NCBI GenBank assembly: GCA_032158125.1
Contig: JASKOT010000024.1
Span: 1-64,000 of the forward strand
Origin: Papiliotrema nemorosa
Lineage: Eukaryota; Basidiomycota; Tremellomycetes; Tremellales; Rhynchogastremaceae
Length of the DNA stretch: 64,000 bases
Direction of reading: 5' to 3'
This document shows, piece after piece, positions 44,901 to 57,722 of the stretch. Each line of letters opens with the position of its first letter. Position 1 is the stretch's first letter. Position numbers and translations under genes: made by a program. The notes under the pieces are model-generated. The model had not been told where the DNA came from and searched no databases. It saw only the letters and a program-made list of their open reading frames with translations.

Positions 44901-47238
44901 ACCATTACGCCATTGGCTGTGCCACCCAAAGTGGACGACCGAGACTTGCCCGACCTCCCGGTGGCTTCGGCGAACACACCCTCAGCGGCAGCCACGGCTG
45001 CCCCCGTAGCTCTCGCCGTGCCAGTCCAATCTCCCTCGCAAAGCGCTCCGATGTCGAACACAATTCCCAGATCGACCAGCTCGGCCGATAACGTGGTTGT
45101 ATCCCCTCAACCCCGAAAAGGCTCGGTGGCAGGAGCGACGCCCTCTACCGCCACGGCTTTACGAGACGAGCCCGCCGCTATGTACTTGATGAACATGGTG
45201 GAACAATCGCCTGTCGCAACGAAGAACCCCTCTCTGTCCAGCAACGTCCCAGCAGCCAAGAATGAGCCTGCTCAACTGGTTCCGATAACGTCGTCTCCTC
45301 GAAAGTCACCTTCCCCCGAACGACCTAGAATTATCACTCAATTCGATTCTCAGCGGTCCAGCAATGAGCTCTTGGGCAGAAAACCATCAGGGGCACGAGC
45401 GCCTCCACCAAAGAAGGGTAGTACGCACAGCTCGAGAAACCTCGAAGTGATCAGCGATAGTTCGCCCAAGTCCGGCCAATCGCCAGAGTTGCCATCTGAG
45501 GGTAAAGCCCAGAAAGCTCGGATGCCATCGACCGATCTTGGCGAGGACGCAGCGCATTTCATGGCGTATGCCGACCAGCCAAGCCCTGCGAAGCAGACAG
45601 TACCCATCCCTCCTGCTGCTCCTGCGCCCAAGCCCGAGGAGGAACTTCGATCGTCTTTTGCCCCTTCAAGAGCTGCAGCTGAGCGACGAGCCAAGGCCGA
45701 ACAAGCCGTTCAAGAACAGCAATCAGCCCGAAATGTCCCTGGAGGTGGCAAGCGGACCGCTGGGACGGCAAGCAAGGACGCATGGAGCGACAGTGAGGAT
45801 GAAGAAGAAGTCGAGGAAGAACAGAGCCCACAGGTCGAGCGTCGGGGCATACAGCATGGGCAGGAGCCATCCGCGACATCCAGCTCGAGTCAGCAAAATG
45901 TCCACCGAGTTGTGTCTCAGACTCGAGCTCTACCTCCGGTCCCTCGTGTAAACGGAGAAGAGATTGCCAATCGAGACTCGCAGTACAGTCAGCGAGACTT
46001 CGACCGGCCGCAACAGGCTCGAGAGTACACCTCGTTCTCAGCCGGACCTGATCGGCCTAGATCCCGATCGCCTGCTGCTCCACACCGGCAAATGCCTCAA
46101 CAACCAGTCTCCGCACCGATTCAACCTCCAGCGCAACGTCAGACACTCTGGAACGCCAATTTTTCCGCTGAACACGGTATGGATCAACCGAAATCTGGCA
46201 AATTTGTCGATCTCGAAGAGCCCAATGCTCAACTCACAAAGGCATTTGCACCGCATGGACTGCTGCAAGCTGGAATGCAGGATAAAGAGGATCGTTCTGC
46301 CAAGCGACAAGAAGAGTTGGCGAAAGAGACTGGAAGTAGTCTGATCAATGTGCCTTCGAAACCCCCTCCACCTCAGACGGGTTTGTTGGGAGCTGTTGCG
46401 GCTCATGAGAGGGATAGGAAGAATGCTGGAGGTATCGGGGCGACCTTGACTGACAGAGAGAGGGAGAAACGTCTTGCTGTGAGTGTCGCCTGCCTAGGCT
46501 ACGACTTCCATGCTGATCGAGTTAGGAAGAACGGTCTCGGGAGATTGAAAAGCTGCAAAGACAGCAGATGGAGCACATGTCGAAATATGGAGGTGACACG
46601 AACATGGGCCCACAAAGCATGTACGGGCAATATGGCTATGGCATGCCGAACGTGAACATGATGGGTATGCCACCTATGGGTTTCAACGTGAGTCATAGAG
46701 GGATTTTCTACTATATTGTTGCATTGTTGACAGTCCTCAGCCTTATCAGCAAAACTTCAATCAAGGTGGATACAACCCATACGCTCAACAACAAGCCATG
46801 ATGGCTGCTCAGATGGCTTATCAACAAGCTATGATGTCCATGTCTCACGCTGGATCTCAAGCTGGTGCACAATCACCCGACCGACCCGCATCACCCGTCT
46901 CGGGTCATGGTGGACTACCACCCAATGCCGGCGGAGGACCGGGCGGTATGTCGCCTAGTCCAAGTATGGGACCCTACGGTAATTACTTTGGTCAACCACA
47001 AGGTTTCATGCCTCCTTGGGGAAACATGGGGAACATGGGGAACATGGGTATGCCTTGGTCTCCATCCCCACCACCGCAGATGGGTGGGTCGTGGCTCCAG
47101 CCACCAGGGATGATGGGTGGACACGGTCAAATGCAGGGTCCAGGGATGAATGGGAGTGAAGACGGAAGAGATTCGAGGAGTAGAGTACATAGTATGGTCT
47201 CGGACTCGGGGCAGGTGCAGAATGGGCCTGTCAACTAA
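41915..47238 (+). CDS. CAF120: PH-domain protein Caf120/Skg3-like (CCR4-NOT associated)
   Basis: A large protein starting MFKSRRSSQPTVSPLAPP at 41915. The N-terminal region is Pro/Gln/Ser-rich with a basic patch (FFGFGKKDKHKDKDQ). A region typical of this fungal family follows: WLKQFDTIVELIGLQPQKTY, then HHFVFGLNTAGSNRLLFSCP, DLAKWSTGLRLAAWERARLE and EEIYTGHLIKAGG, then a second PH-like segment (GWVRVRVMGGTDWKRLWLVI) interrupted by a charged insertion, and YAVFPERLEVIAQSNLMKVV. The second half is a long low-complexity region ending in a Met/Gly/Gln-rich tail with tandem GNM repeats (about 47022-47048). The stop follows GQVQNGPVN at 47238. About nine introns. In yeast Caf120 is linked to the CCR4-NOT complex; the assignment rests on the PH-domain pattern. 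Confidence 0.8.
47022..47048 (+). repeat. Tandem GGGAACATG repeats
   Basis: Three copies of a 9-nt unit GGGAACATG encode Met-Gly-Asn repeats in the C-terminal tail of the CAF120-like protein. Probably length-variable. Confidence 0.75.
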
Positions 47239-47478
47239 TCACGGACGGACAGTTCGATTAGGCAAGATGGATTTACGATAATCTCATGCGACTACACATG
47301 AAGCTGCTAGGTAGCAAGATGATCCAAAAAGACCAAGAGCAAGTCATTCGTGCTACCTCGCCCTGCTGAGATGTTGCATAACCTCATCGTGACCTGTGTA
47401 TGCGCTCATGCATGCGAATTGGTGGAGGTTATATGTACAATGATATAGCTACAACCGATTCTTCACGACCCCTCTGCC

Positions 47479-50400
47479 TCAGAACGACTGCATCAACTCT
47501 TGGATCCAAGGGCTTGCCTCAAATTGACCCTTGAAACTCTCCGCAACTCGACGTAATGCCTCTACTTGCTGCTCTTCGCTCACGTCCGCTGCGTCGCTCG
47601 TTTGAGCCTTCCAGGTGTCCAGGAACGATTTGACAATCGCTGTTCCTTCGTCCGTCTCAGCCTTTGAGAACTTTGACATGAAATTCTGTGAAGCATCGTC
47701 TGTTTGTTAGCTCTACTGTCCTCGTGCACATGCGCGGAAGCTCACCACCAAAGTCTTCCAGCTCTTCTGCTTTCCGCTTCGCAAGCTAGCGCATCAGTCC
47801 CGGATCTGCAGTACAGTGAATAAGACGAACCTTGACGACGCTCTCCGGGAAAGCGGCGAGTTCTGCTACATGGATACCGAAACTCTGATCACAGACACCT
47901 AGAGATGAGCGATCAATGTTCTGTATGGTCTCGAACGATCACTCACCATCTTTGACCTGGTACAGCAGCGTGATTTCATTCTCCGTCTTGCTCTTGTCAC
48001 TCCCCTCGCGCGGCTTGACATGCGCCACAACGTGCATGTTTTTAACGTGCGACAAATTCTGATCCATCGTGGTGAGTTCATGGAAATGCGTGGCGAAAAG
48101 GCAGAAGCATCGAATCTTGCTGGCAATATGTCTGAACAGTGAGTGACTTATAATCTTGACGATCATCTAGGTGACTCACTCGCTGATAGCCCATGCCAAT
48201 CCAAACCCGTCATACGTCGATGTACCTCGACCCAGCTCATCGATGATAATGAGCGAATTCGGCGTCGCAGCCTGAGCATTAGCCTCATTGGCGAAACAGG
48301 AGCGAGATACTCACTTTGAGGATAGTAGCAGTTTCCAGCATTTCCGCCATGAACGTCGAGACTCCCTTGAGCTGGCTGTCGCCTGCCCCAACTCTCGCTA
48401 GAATGCAATCGAAGATCGGCAAAGTCGCCTCGTCCGCGGGCACGTACGACCCAATCTGAGCCATCAAGCAGATGACCCCAATCTGTCGGATGTACGTGGA
48501 TTTTCCACCCATATTCGGCCCAGTGAGGATGATAAACTCGCTCTCGCCTACCGCATCAGCTGAGTCCTCTACGAAGTCGAGGCAGGAAGCACCTTTCTTC
48601 ATCTCGTGATCATTCGCAATGAATGACATGTCGACCTGCTGTTCTAAACAAGGATGACGAGCTCCCTTAACGAGCATGTCACCGTTACCTTTCCGTGAGC
48701 CCAGTGACGCTGAATGCTGAGATCAGACATACCTGGCTCTGTCATCTTTGGCCGAATGTATGGGATGCTAGCGGCAGAGGCTACATGAGCTAAACTGAGA
48801 CGAGTCAGCTGGCGCCCACTCGGTAGTCGATTACTCTTACCTGATAGGCACATCGACGCTGGCAATGGTGTCGTCAAGTCTCTCCAACAGAGGGGCATAA
48901 GTTGCTGTGAACGTTAGACAAATCCCTCCCCTGGCGACTCACCAGCAATTCCGATAATCTCTTTCTCCAAGCTCTTCTGTCGCTTCTCATATTGCTCATT
49001 TAGGTCGAAGTATCGTTCGCTGAAGTTCTTGAGTTTCGTTGTGGTAAAGTATGTTCCCGCTTTTTGCGTTGTAAATTCGGTATATTCTCGCTTATTCCTG
49101 ATCGCACCAGCTTCCTGCAACACTTCAGCGAGGCATCGCATGCGGTTGACGGTAACCTACTGCTTTGGTCACGCGCAAACAATACTTATACACCTGATGA
49201 TTCTCTAAATGCAGCTTCTTGTCCAGCTCAAGGTCCAGATCTTTGCCGACTCGTCGATGCTCCGCATCGAGTTGGCTGACAACAACGTTCAGCTCTTCCC
49301 GCAGTGCAGCCAGATCGTCATCGAGGTTGGGCAACAGCTTGTAATGGTGGCCCGAGGTCTCGGTATCTATTGTTTCATCGACGAGGTCGACATACTTCTC
49401 GAGCTTTTCCGACAAATCCTAGAACATCAGCTCGGTCCTGTAATGGGGCCGTGGTCGTACCTCTAGAGCAACAAGATAGACTTCTTCGAGCAGCTCCTTC
49501 CCCTGCGGATTGTATGGTTCGATGGACCGCAACAAGGAGATCAACTGAGGCAGCTAAGGATGGTCAGCGAGACAATCCATTGAGTCGTCGCCACGCATAC
49601 CTTCTTGATTGCCTGGAATATTCGCACCACCTCCTCCAGCGATGCCGTCTTTCGGTGAAGTTTCTTGGAAAGTCGGTGAAAGTCGGGCATCAGGTTCAGA
49701 ATATCATCCTTTCGGTCAGCTCATGTCTGCCGTGTCCGACACATCGTACCTGGATTGCTCTTCGCGTCATCGAGTCGTCGTAATACATCTCAACGATATT
49801 CTGTCTTTTCACTGAGATTAGCTATGACCACCATTTCCCTAGTCAACTCACCTATCTCATGAAGGTTCACGAGCGGTTGTTTGAGCCATCTTCCCAACAA
49901 TCGCTTGCCTTGGCTAGTCTTGCAGCGGTCCAGCAAACCGAAGACGCTCATGTACTTTGCTCCACCTGTATCCTGTGGCCCTGGGAACAGACTCAATGCC
50001 CGCAGTGCTGATGCGTCGAGTCGCATGAACTGAGACAGATCATGCTTGGCGAGACGGAACTCTCCATGCAGGGAGATGTCGGATAGGAGGGACAGGAAGA
50101 CGAACAAGGCTGCAAGGGCTGACATGGCTACTTTCATATCAAACTCCGCTGCATCGTTAGCGTATTGTCGAGATTAGTAACGGAAGAGTAGCTCACGTCT
50201 GACAGTGTTCGAAGATGTCTCGTCAAGCAAACGGTTCACGTCCTGCTCAATGTTCTTCGAGACAAAATCGGCTATCGGATCAGCTCGAGATAGTCCACGG
50301 AAACGGAGCATAAACATACCCGCTTTCCTCTCATTGATTATTACCCCACAACGGTCCAACACGGTAGACAATTTGGTCAACTCTTGGTCTGTACCTTTCT

Positions 50401-51259
50401 CGTCGGCTTGTAGCAAACACTCTTTCACTCCAAGCTGGATGAGAAGAGACTGCAGATGAGCTTCCGCTGATGGAAAGCTGGGCGTCTCCGGCTTACTTCG
50501 GTATTTCCAAAATTCTCGTCCTCGACGAACTCCGAGACTCTAATGACCTTTTCCTGGACATCCACTATAGCGCAACCCACGGTCCTCTGACCCTCCTTCA
50601 TAGATACCTTGATGGCCATACTGACCGCGTTGGAGACCATATCGCTATCCGCAAAGAGCAAACTCTCAACTTGAGATATATTCCCCGGACTAGCAGTCTT
50701 GGCCAAGATCCACCTAGCGTGGTTCTTCCTCCCTGCAGCCCCTTCTTCCGGCTCGTAAATCTCCACTCGCATCTGTTTCGTGGTCAAGCATTCTCGGAGA
50801 AAATTCTTGGTGAGGTTGTTGCGGAGAGTGACAGAGGGAAGGCCTTTGGTGTTTCCTCTTTGACCTAGGTATTTGATGACATTGGTGGTTTTGTAGACCT
50901 CGTGAGCGATCAGGAGGGCATCGGGACCATGGGCTGAGAAGTATTCCTGCTGAGTGAGTACGGACAAAAGGCGACGTTCTGAGTATCGCTCACCCCTCGG
51001 TCGAACAGTCGCACGGTCCCGTCCGCTTTCTGCCATGAGCTCAAACACCTACATCAAGAAGTCATGTGGTGCGTCGAGGTGCACTGAAGCGTATGGAGGA
51101 TCACTAAAACTCACAGCGGGCATCTTTTCCACGAAGCGACAGAATTGGTTCTCCGCTTCATTGTCTTGCTGGTCAGGATCGAGAGGGAAACTGTAAGAAG
51201 AGGTGCTCACCCATGTCGAACGCCGGCTTGGGAGCCGACGTGCTTTCGCTCCCGTACAT
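47479..51259 (-). CDS. MSH2: DNA mismatch repair protein MSH2
   Basis: The ATPase subunit common to MutS-alpha and MutS-beta; it recognises mismatches and loops in nuclear DNA. Start [16 protein letters not shown] at 51259; an ATG at 51306 followed directly by GTAGGT could start a form with two more residues. Visible in order: mismatch-binding domain I ([30 protein letters not shown]), a connector domain ([20 protein letters not shown]), core domain ([20 protein letters not shown], the MutS III signature), lever helices, and the ABC ATPase with Walker [37 protein letters not shown] and the [14 protein letters not shown] region. Near the end is [12 protein letters not shown], then a helical Msh6-interacting tail ending [10 protein letters not shown]. 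About 15 introns. The catalytic motifs are intact. Confidence 0.95.
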
Positions 51260-51726
51260 AGGCTAGAGTATCAGTGTGTTTCCTCGTTCCTCATCGCGAC
51301 CTACCATGATGCGGGGCTATGTTGATTGCGCTGTCGCTGAGGTGTGCAAGGTGATCTGTGGAAATAAATCGACGCGTCCTGATCTCATGAAGCACTCACC
51401 TCCACCTTCGAGGTTTGTAATGCCACGAGTCACGTGAGTGGCGGTGGTGATTACAATCTGGTTTGTAATGATCAGAACATTTCCCTAATGGGTGGCAAAA
51501 CTCACTCCCCCCCCGTCTCGCGGTTGACGCGATTGATCTTCTTTTGCCCCGCTTCCATCTTGTCAACAGAAATCACACACTTCATCGTCCGTGACCCCTT
51601 GTACTCCCTTCTTGACAGTCTTATCCGGCCATTGTATCATTCCAAGAAGAGCATTCGTAGACCATACACCGCGTCAAGATCGATAGCAACACCACATAGT
51701 ACTCGCACGCACCTCGAACAGGGTTC
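51260..51726. promoter_or_regulatory. Divergent promoter region, MSH2 / UIM-like protein
   Basis: About 470 nt. It contains GGTTTGTAATGCC at 51412-51424, TCACGTGA at 51430-51437, ATTACAA at 51450-51456 and GGTTTGTAATG at 51460-51470, the last two forming an inverted repeat with a short spacer. Several short runs of C and T follow. Confidence 0.6.
51412..51470. promoter_or_regulatory. TTTGTAAT element cluster with an E-box
   Basis: Two forward copies of GGTTTGTAATG (51412 and 51460) and one inverted ATTACAA (51450) surround TCACGTGA (51430). The first copy extends to GGTTTGTAATGCC and matches 7796-7808 exactly. The pairing ATTACAA-N-TTGTAAT mirrors the inverted repeat at 7782-7808. Confidence 0.6.
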
Positions 51727-54178
51727 ATGTCTAGGTCAGTGCCTTCACCCTTGAAACCCGATCGCCCTTCGCTGACTTGCCAGACGCCGCGAAGCCGCAG
51801 AACTTGCTCGAGCACTCGCCCTCTCCACTCAAGAAGCGACAAACATCTCTCATCTCTCTCCACATACCTTGTCATCTTCGAAAAGCGGTACTCAGGATTC
51901 ACGAGAGATGGAGCTCAAAACGGTCACTCCTGTCATACCCCGTTCGACCTCAATGTCCGATCTGCCTCCTGTCGTGCGTACATACGCTCAAGACATGGCT
52001 ACGAGTACTCCTAGGCATATGCCTTATGCTTCGAGCATGATAGATCCCATCGCGTCAGCAATGACCCCTTCCCACAGCAATAGTAAGCTCAAGTCTGACA
52101 CACCAGCTGACAAGGTGGTAGAAGAGATGAGCAGTAACATACAATCCTTCACGCCTACTAGAACACCCCTCTCCAATCCATCTCTACCGCCTCATGTTCC
52201 CGCTACATCCTCCGACTCCCGCGAAACTTTCACCACATCCGGCTCGGCAGCGCCTGCGCCATCCTCTTCGAGCAAGAGCAGACCGCCCTACTCTTCGCCA
52301 AACATGCCTATCCCATCGTCACGCCTCTCAGGCGATAAGTCACACGTCTCCAGCAGCGGATCATCCCATCGACCCCTGTTCTCTCCTACGCAAATGTCAT
52401 CGCGCCCCTCTGATCCGACAGGACTTTCTAATGAGCCAGCTGCGCCGGCTCGCAATGTCGTCACGTACGGAAAGCCCAGGGAGTCCTCACCGGTGAAATC
52501 TGCCGGTATTCCAGCATTAACAATGGCGCGGGGTCATTCACCTCTCAAAGCGTCAGGACCTCCGCTCCTCCCTGAGCCGTCTAGGTTCATCCTATCTCAG
52601 ACGCCTGAGGACGAGGAGGAGCAGGAAGTTGTCGAAGACAAGCCTAGCGCAAAGACACCACCTGCCCCGAAGGTCGAGGTTGTCATCCCTGTTCGACAGC
52701 GATCGATAAGCAAACCTCCCGCGTCCACTGCTCGGTCGACGAGATCTCATTCGCCCGATCCGCTAGACAGCAACATCGAAAGGGGGCTAAGCAATACACC
52801 TGCCATCTCGTCGTCTGTCATAGCGCCAATGAACACACCCAAGCCGACCTCTTCGAGCAAGAGCAGGACTCCGGTAACGGTAATGACGGAAACACAAGAG
52901 TCTGACACGACATCAAGACCAAGCAGGATATCAGCGAGGCAGCAGCTGCGGAAGGAGAAAGAAGAGAAGGACAAAGAGGCAAGGAGGGAAGCTAGGAGGA
53001 TACGCAAAGAGAAAGAAAGACTGGAACAAGAAGCCAAGGAGAGAGCGGAGAAGGAAGCCAAGAGTGTTGGGCCACGTGGGAGCAAGCGAGGTCGAAACGA
53101 GGTGGATGAGAGTATTGTTGTGCTAGACCCGCCAGCGAAGAAGACCAGCTCGAGGGAATCAAGGCGAACGAAGGCTCTTACTCCGGAAGTCATCGAGATA
53201 CTGGATGAGACTCTACACGTGGACTCCATGGCGGACGAGGAGGTGCCTGTCATTGAGGACGAAGGAGGTATGAAAGATGGAGAGGAACAGCAGGAGCGCG
53301 TGAAGAGCGCCACCACCAAGAATGGCGCGAAGAAGAGGAAGAGGATTGACGACAATGAGGAGGATGGGGAGGAGGAGATGGAAGATTGGAATGTCGATGA
53401 AGACGCCGATGAAGAGCCCGTTGAGCGTAAGCCAAAGAAGGCCTCAGTCCCCAAGGAGGAGAAGCGAAAGGTCACCAGAACGACAGGGACCAAGTCGACC
53501 CATAAACCTGACAAGATTGAGGAGCAACATCTCGTCGTCGACAATGCGAATGAGCGAGGAAGCTTGACCCACGCACTAGAACAGGAGGAGAATGACGACG
53601 AGATTGGCGATGAAGTCAAGCAGGTGTGTCGAAGTAGTCTCGATTACCTTGTGCTTAACTGACAAAAGCAGGTAGAGAAGCCTGTTTCTCCAGCGAAATT
53701 CATCGCAGAGTCCGCCCTCACGAGCTCGACCCAGTCTACAACAACGCCGGCTCCGACTCTCAGATCACCGTTGAAGTCAAAATCCAACATGATCAATACG
53801 GCGTCCCCGTCATACCGCGTTTCCCCTGGGCCAAGCAATACTCCAGGTGGAGTCAAGTGGAAGACTGGTGAGCTGCAATCACAGTCTGTGTTGTGCGCTG
53901 ACAAGACAGCACGCAATGATCTAGCGGCGGTTCTCAGCAAGTTTGGGGGTGCGAGACAGAGTGGAATGTCCAAAAGAAACAAGATTGTGCCGCTGCATAT
54001 GAAGATTGGTCCGCCAGTCAAGGCTCTTCCGCCTCCTCCCCCCAAACCCAGCAAGAAGAAGAAGGACGAGAGTGACGAGGAGGACAGTGATGAGGCTGAG
54101 ATGGAGAGCGATGGTGAAGGGGGTCTGAGGAAGAAGAAGAAGGAGAAGGGGATCGAGTGGTATATGATGGAAGATTGA
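51727..54178 (+). CDS. Unassigned Lys/Glu-rich protein with N-terminal UIM-like helix
   Basis: The first exon is 8 coding nt (51727-51734, ATGTCTAG); a 49 nt intron (GTCAGT to GCCAG) then joins to RRREAAELARALALSTQEAT. The segment LARALALSTQE fits the ubiquitin-interacting motif core (hydrophobic-x2-A-x3-S-x2-acidic). The rest is Ser/Pro-rich, then strongly charged with a long basic/acidic helix (RQQLRKEKEEKDKEARREAR), nuclear-localisation-like runs (KNGAKKRKRIDD) and acidic stretches. The C-terminal block RNDLAAVLSKFGGARQSGMS, KRNKIVPLHMKIGPPVKALP, ending KGIEWYMMED, looks the most conserved-like. Two further introns (after KQ, and within KTARND). No known family recognised; probably nuclear. 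Divergent from MSH2. Confidence 0.65.
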
Positions 54179-54573
54179 GTGGTCTTTGCATTTCGAGGCG
54201 ACATCGAGTTGTAAGAGGGCAGTTGTCTAGCTTCTTGTACCTATCATGGCCTTGTAGCCTCTACCTCTGGCAATGTACTCGAGTACAATCTTGGATGGGG
54301 ACCCCTCGTAGACGAGGTGGGCTGTGGAGTGTGGCGTGGATTTAAACTTTGAGCCCTCTTTTTCGCTTGGCGATATCCGAACAGCCCTCTCCATCCATTC
54401 ACAGCTCACCACCTATCATCCTCCCTTGCTAAACCTCATCCCACGCCTCGTCGACAGCTCGACAGCACAGAGTCGCTCATTGGTAACTACACTCAAACAA
54501 AAAGCTGCAGGGCAGCCAGTCTAACCCCTCCCCTTCTTCCGCTCACCCGAAAACCCCATTGTTATCTCTCACC
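54179..54573. other. Upstream region of the sphingolipid desaturase gene
   Basis: About 395 nt between two plus-strand genes, becoming CT-rich before the ATG. GTGGATTTAAACT near 54335 could be a TATA-like site. Confidence 0.4.
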
Positions 54574-56046
54574 ATGTCCCGAAGCTCCATGACTCAACGC
54601 AAAACCCTCCCCGTAGCCCCTTCCCCACTCCTCACTCCCATGTCAGAAGCCGCCAGTACATCCTACTACTCTTCCGCTTCTTCAACTACCGGCACCGAGA
54701 CGTCTTCCACCTATGGTGATGGAGATGCCAAAAACCCCGAGGACGCGTTTGAAGATCCTTTTCCTGATTTTCTGTGGATGACAACGGAAGAACCACACAG
54801 GTCGCGTCGAATGGCTATTCTCAAGGCTCACCCAGAGGTCAGTCCCTTTTTTATATTCATGTATTGTGTGGTCGATACTGATGGAAGGTCCGAAAGTTGA
54901 TGGGTCCCACACCGGTCACTGCCCCACTGGTGGCTCTCGTCCTGACTATCCAACTCTCCCTCGCCTACTACTTCCGAAACACCCATCCTCTCTCCCTCCC
55001 GTTCTTAGCCACCGCATACATTATAGGCGGTACGGCCAACCAAAACATCTTCTTGGCGATCCACGAGATTACCCATAATCTCGCGTTCCGCGGAATCCGG
55101 GCAAACAAGTTGTTGGCCATTACGGCGAATTTGGCTATTGGTGTACCGTACGCTATGGCTTTCAAGGGATATCACATCGAACACCACAAATTCCTGGGGG
55201 AAGATGGGATAGATACGGATCTACCGAGTCGATTCGAAGCTATGGTATTGAACAATGTAGCTGGAAAGACTTTTTTCGCGTAAGTTCAACTGGACATCAT
55301 TGTGTTCGATGACTGATGGGTAGGACTTTCCAATTGTTGTTCTACGCCCTTCGACCTGGATTCATCAGGACGCAAAAACCTACCAAATGGCACGCTCTCA
55401 ATCTCCTCGTGGTGCTCTCTTTCGACTTTCTCCTCGTCAAGATTATGGGGTGGTACCCTATGTTTTACCTTTTGATCAGTTCACTTCTCGCTGGAAGTCT
55501 GCACCCCTGCGCGGCACACTTTATCGCCGAGCATTATCTCATGGATGGACCGAAAGAGATGGTGGAAGGTCCAGGAGGAGTTGTGGGTCTCGCCCAGGAG
55601 ACTACAAGCTACTATGGGAAACTCAACTGGTTGTGCTACAATGTGAGCGAGCTCGTCGAACGCCGATCCTGTGGGTACGAGCTGACGAATAGGTTGGGTA
55701 CCACAATGAACACCACGACTTCCCTTCTGTCCCTTGGACAAGACTACCTGAACTCCGTCGAATCGCATGGGACTTCTACGCCCCTCTCCCTGCGCACGCA
55801 TCGTGGCCATACGTCACGTGGAAGTTCATCACAGACCCCAATGTAGGCATGTGGAATCGAGCCAAGCGGGTTGAAAAGGGAGAAAAGATCGATCCGGCTA
55901 TATGGACTCAAGCGGCCGTGGGGGTGTCAACACAGCCAGAGCGTTCCGTGGAGGATGAAGAGGAGAAGCTGAGGCAGGACAAGTTGGAGTTTGAAATGAC
56001 GGAACGAGGGTATGGGAGTGATGCCGAGGCGGATAAGGAGGATTAG
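54574..56046 (+). CDS. DES1: Sphingolipid delta-4 desaturase (dihydroceramide desaturase)
   Basis: Introduces the 4,5-trans double bond into the sphingoid base of ceramide in the endoplasmic reticulum, a step toward glucosylceramide. Start MSRSSMTQRKTLPVAPSP at 54574. The sphingolipid desaturase N-terminal segment is seen in DFLWMTTEEPHRSRRMAILK. Three His boxes are intact: HEITHN, HIEHH in FKGYHIEHHKFLGED, and HNEHHDFP formed across an intron (VGYHNEHHDFPSVPW). Hydrophobic spans include TAPLVALVLTIQLSLAYYF and VVLSFDFLLVKIMGWYPMFY. Conserved family strings NQNIFLAIHEITHN and LMDGPKEMVEG are present. The C-terminal tail is acidic (EMTERGYGSDAEADKED). Three introns. The family is characteristic of tremellomycetes but absent from baker's yeast. 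Confidence 0.93.
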
Positions 56047-56367
56047 AGGGGATGAAGATGTGGTGTTGTAGAGGAATATCCTGCATCTTATGGCTGGCTC
56101 CAAAATACACGGATCATGCACTCGTTTGATGACGCCCTGTAGGACTCTTGGCCCGATGCAACTGATGCAGCGGGGGAAAGGTCAATGTCCATCATGGCCG
56201 ATAGAGCTCTGCTCCATCATGCATTGGCTCGTGTGTCTGCTACAAACGGTAAATATGAAGAAGGGCATCAAGCATCGTCACCCCTCGACGCCACTATGGC
56301 CTGCTATTCCGTTTGGCCTTCTTCAGGCAAGGTCTTCACTCTTTTCCTCCAAATGTATTCCCCGATC
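56047..56367. other. Convergent intergenic region
   Basis: About 320 nt between two stop codons. No gene or repeat noticed. Confidence 0.4.
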
Positions 56368-57488
56368 TCACCTATTCATATCCAGATAGTGATCGTTTCC
56401 CTCTGCCCAAGCTTCATCATCCTCTCCCATTTGGTCTACCTCTTCGCCCGTTCCTCTCTCTTTCAACATGGGTTCTCTCCCTTGAGATCCTAGTACAAAC
56501 TTGTCTCCATCTCCATCATACTCCCCCTCCATCCCCCAATCATCTTCAAAAATCCCATCCTCTACATCCCCGTCCCCATCCTCGTCGAAATCATCCGGGC
56601 CATCCCCTGCCCCGGCATAAGCGTTGGGCCGGGAAGGTTTATAACTCATGAAAGCCTTTGCGCGTGCGTTGGCCTGCGCACGAGCAATCTCGTCGGTCGG
56701 ATCGTACTTCTTGCGTCTTGGAGTAGAGCTTGTAGATGGAGATCCAGGTGCGGCAGGCGAAAAGGATCGAGAGGGAGGTTGTATTGACATATTGGCAAGT
56801 TTGTCCGCTGTCGCCTTGTCAAACTCTTTCTCCCCCAACGCAAGGGATTGATCGTATGGTCTGCCTCAGTCAGTCTCGTCCCAATGTCAAATCCCTCTCA
56901 GAGATTTCGGCGGATGAAGCAAAGTTTTCAAGGGGTCTGGGTTTGAGGAGAAACCACTCACAGTATAATCCCATTCGGATGTAATCCCCCTTCTGTAGCT
57001 TTGATACTCTCTACAGCTCTCGCTTTACCGCTCCTGACCGGTGCAACACCTGCAACAGCAGAACTCCTCCTCCTGGCATCTGCCGAACTCTCCACTATAG
57101 GTGATTTATCACCACCCGACCCTTCATCCATCTCCATCTTTGACACGCCTTGTTCCAGTAGTAATTCCTGTTCTCGAGCTAATAATGCCTGTCGAGCAGC
57201 TAAGAGTCTATCCCTCACTGGGTCTGTACTCGAGCCAGAGTTGAATCCACCTCCGAGGGTATTCCTGGGAGAATGCGGCGAAGTGGATAGTATGTTGGAA
57301 GTCGATGGAGAGGTGGAAAAGAGGGAAGTGCCCAGTACCCTGTTGTTGCGTTCTAATCGAGCTTGAATCTCCGCCAGGGTGAGATGGGAAATATCCTCCA
57401 TCCCTGCCGGAGGTGCGGGTAAGGAGGTTCGAGGTTTGCGTGGTATAGCGGGCATGGCGGGTGTGCTGAGGGTGATTGAAGGATGCAA
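56368..57488 (-). CDS. Unassigned acidic protein with short helical N-terminal motif
   Basis: Two exons: 57488 to about 56960, and about 56850 to 56368. The start is not certain; MPAIPRKPRTSLPAPPAG slightly downstream is also possible. An N-terminal helix-like stretch DISHLTLAEIQARLERNNRV is followed by Ser/Thr-rich sequence, a coiled-coil-like segment (DRLLAARQALLAREQELLLE) and PNGIIL, then after the intron PYDQSLALGEKEFDKATAD, a basic patch (TPRRKKYDPTDEIARAQANA) and a strongly acidic C-terminus (DDFDEDGDGDVEDGIFEDD) ending DHYLDMNR. I do not recognise the family. Frame continuity across the intron and a similar composition in both exons support a real gene. Confidence 0.6.
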
Positions 57489-57722
57489 GGGCGAGGTACA
57501 GGTTGAAAGGGTTGAATGCAGGAGTTTAGGTCTTGCTGGGTGGAGGTTGACGCAGTGGGGTGGGTGTGGATGTTGGATGTTGCCGCCAGAGAACGTGGCA
57601 CATGATCATAGGGCACCCACCTCCCGACTGTGCGCAACGCATGAACAGGATCAGGTGCTGGATATATGGTACATGCAGGCTACTTGTACAGCATCACTTT
57701 GTTTTGTACTGTGGTGAGGTGT

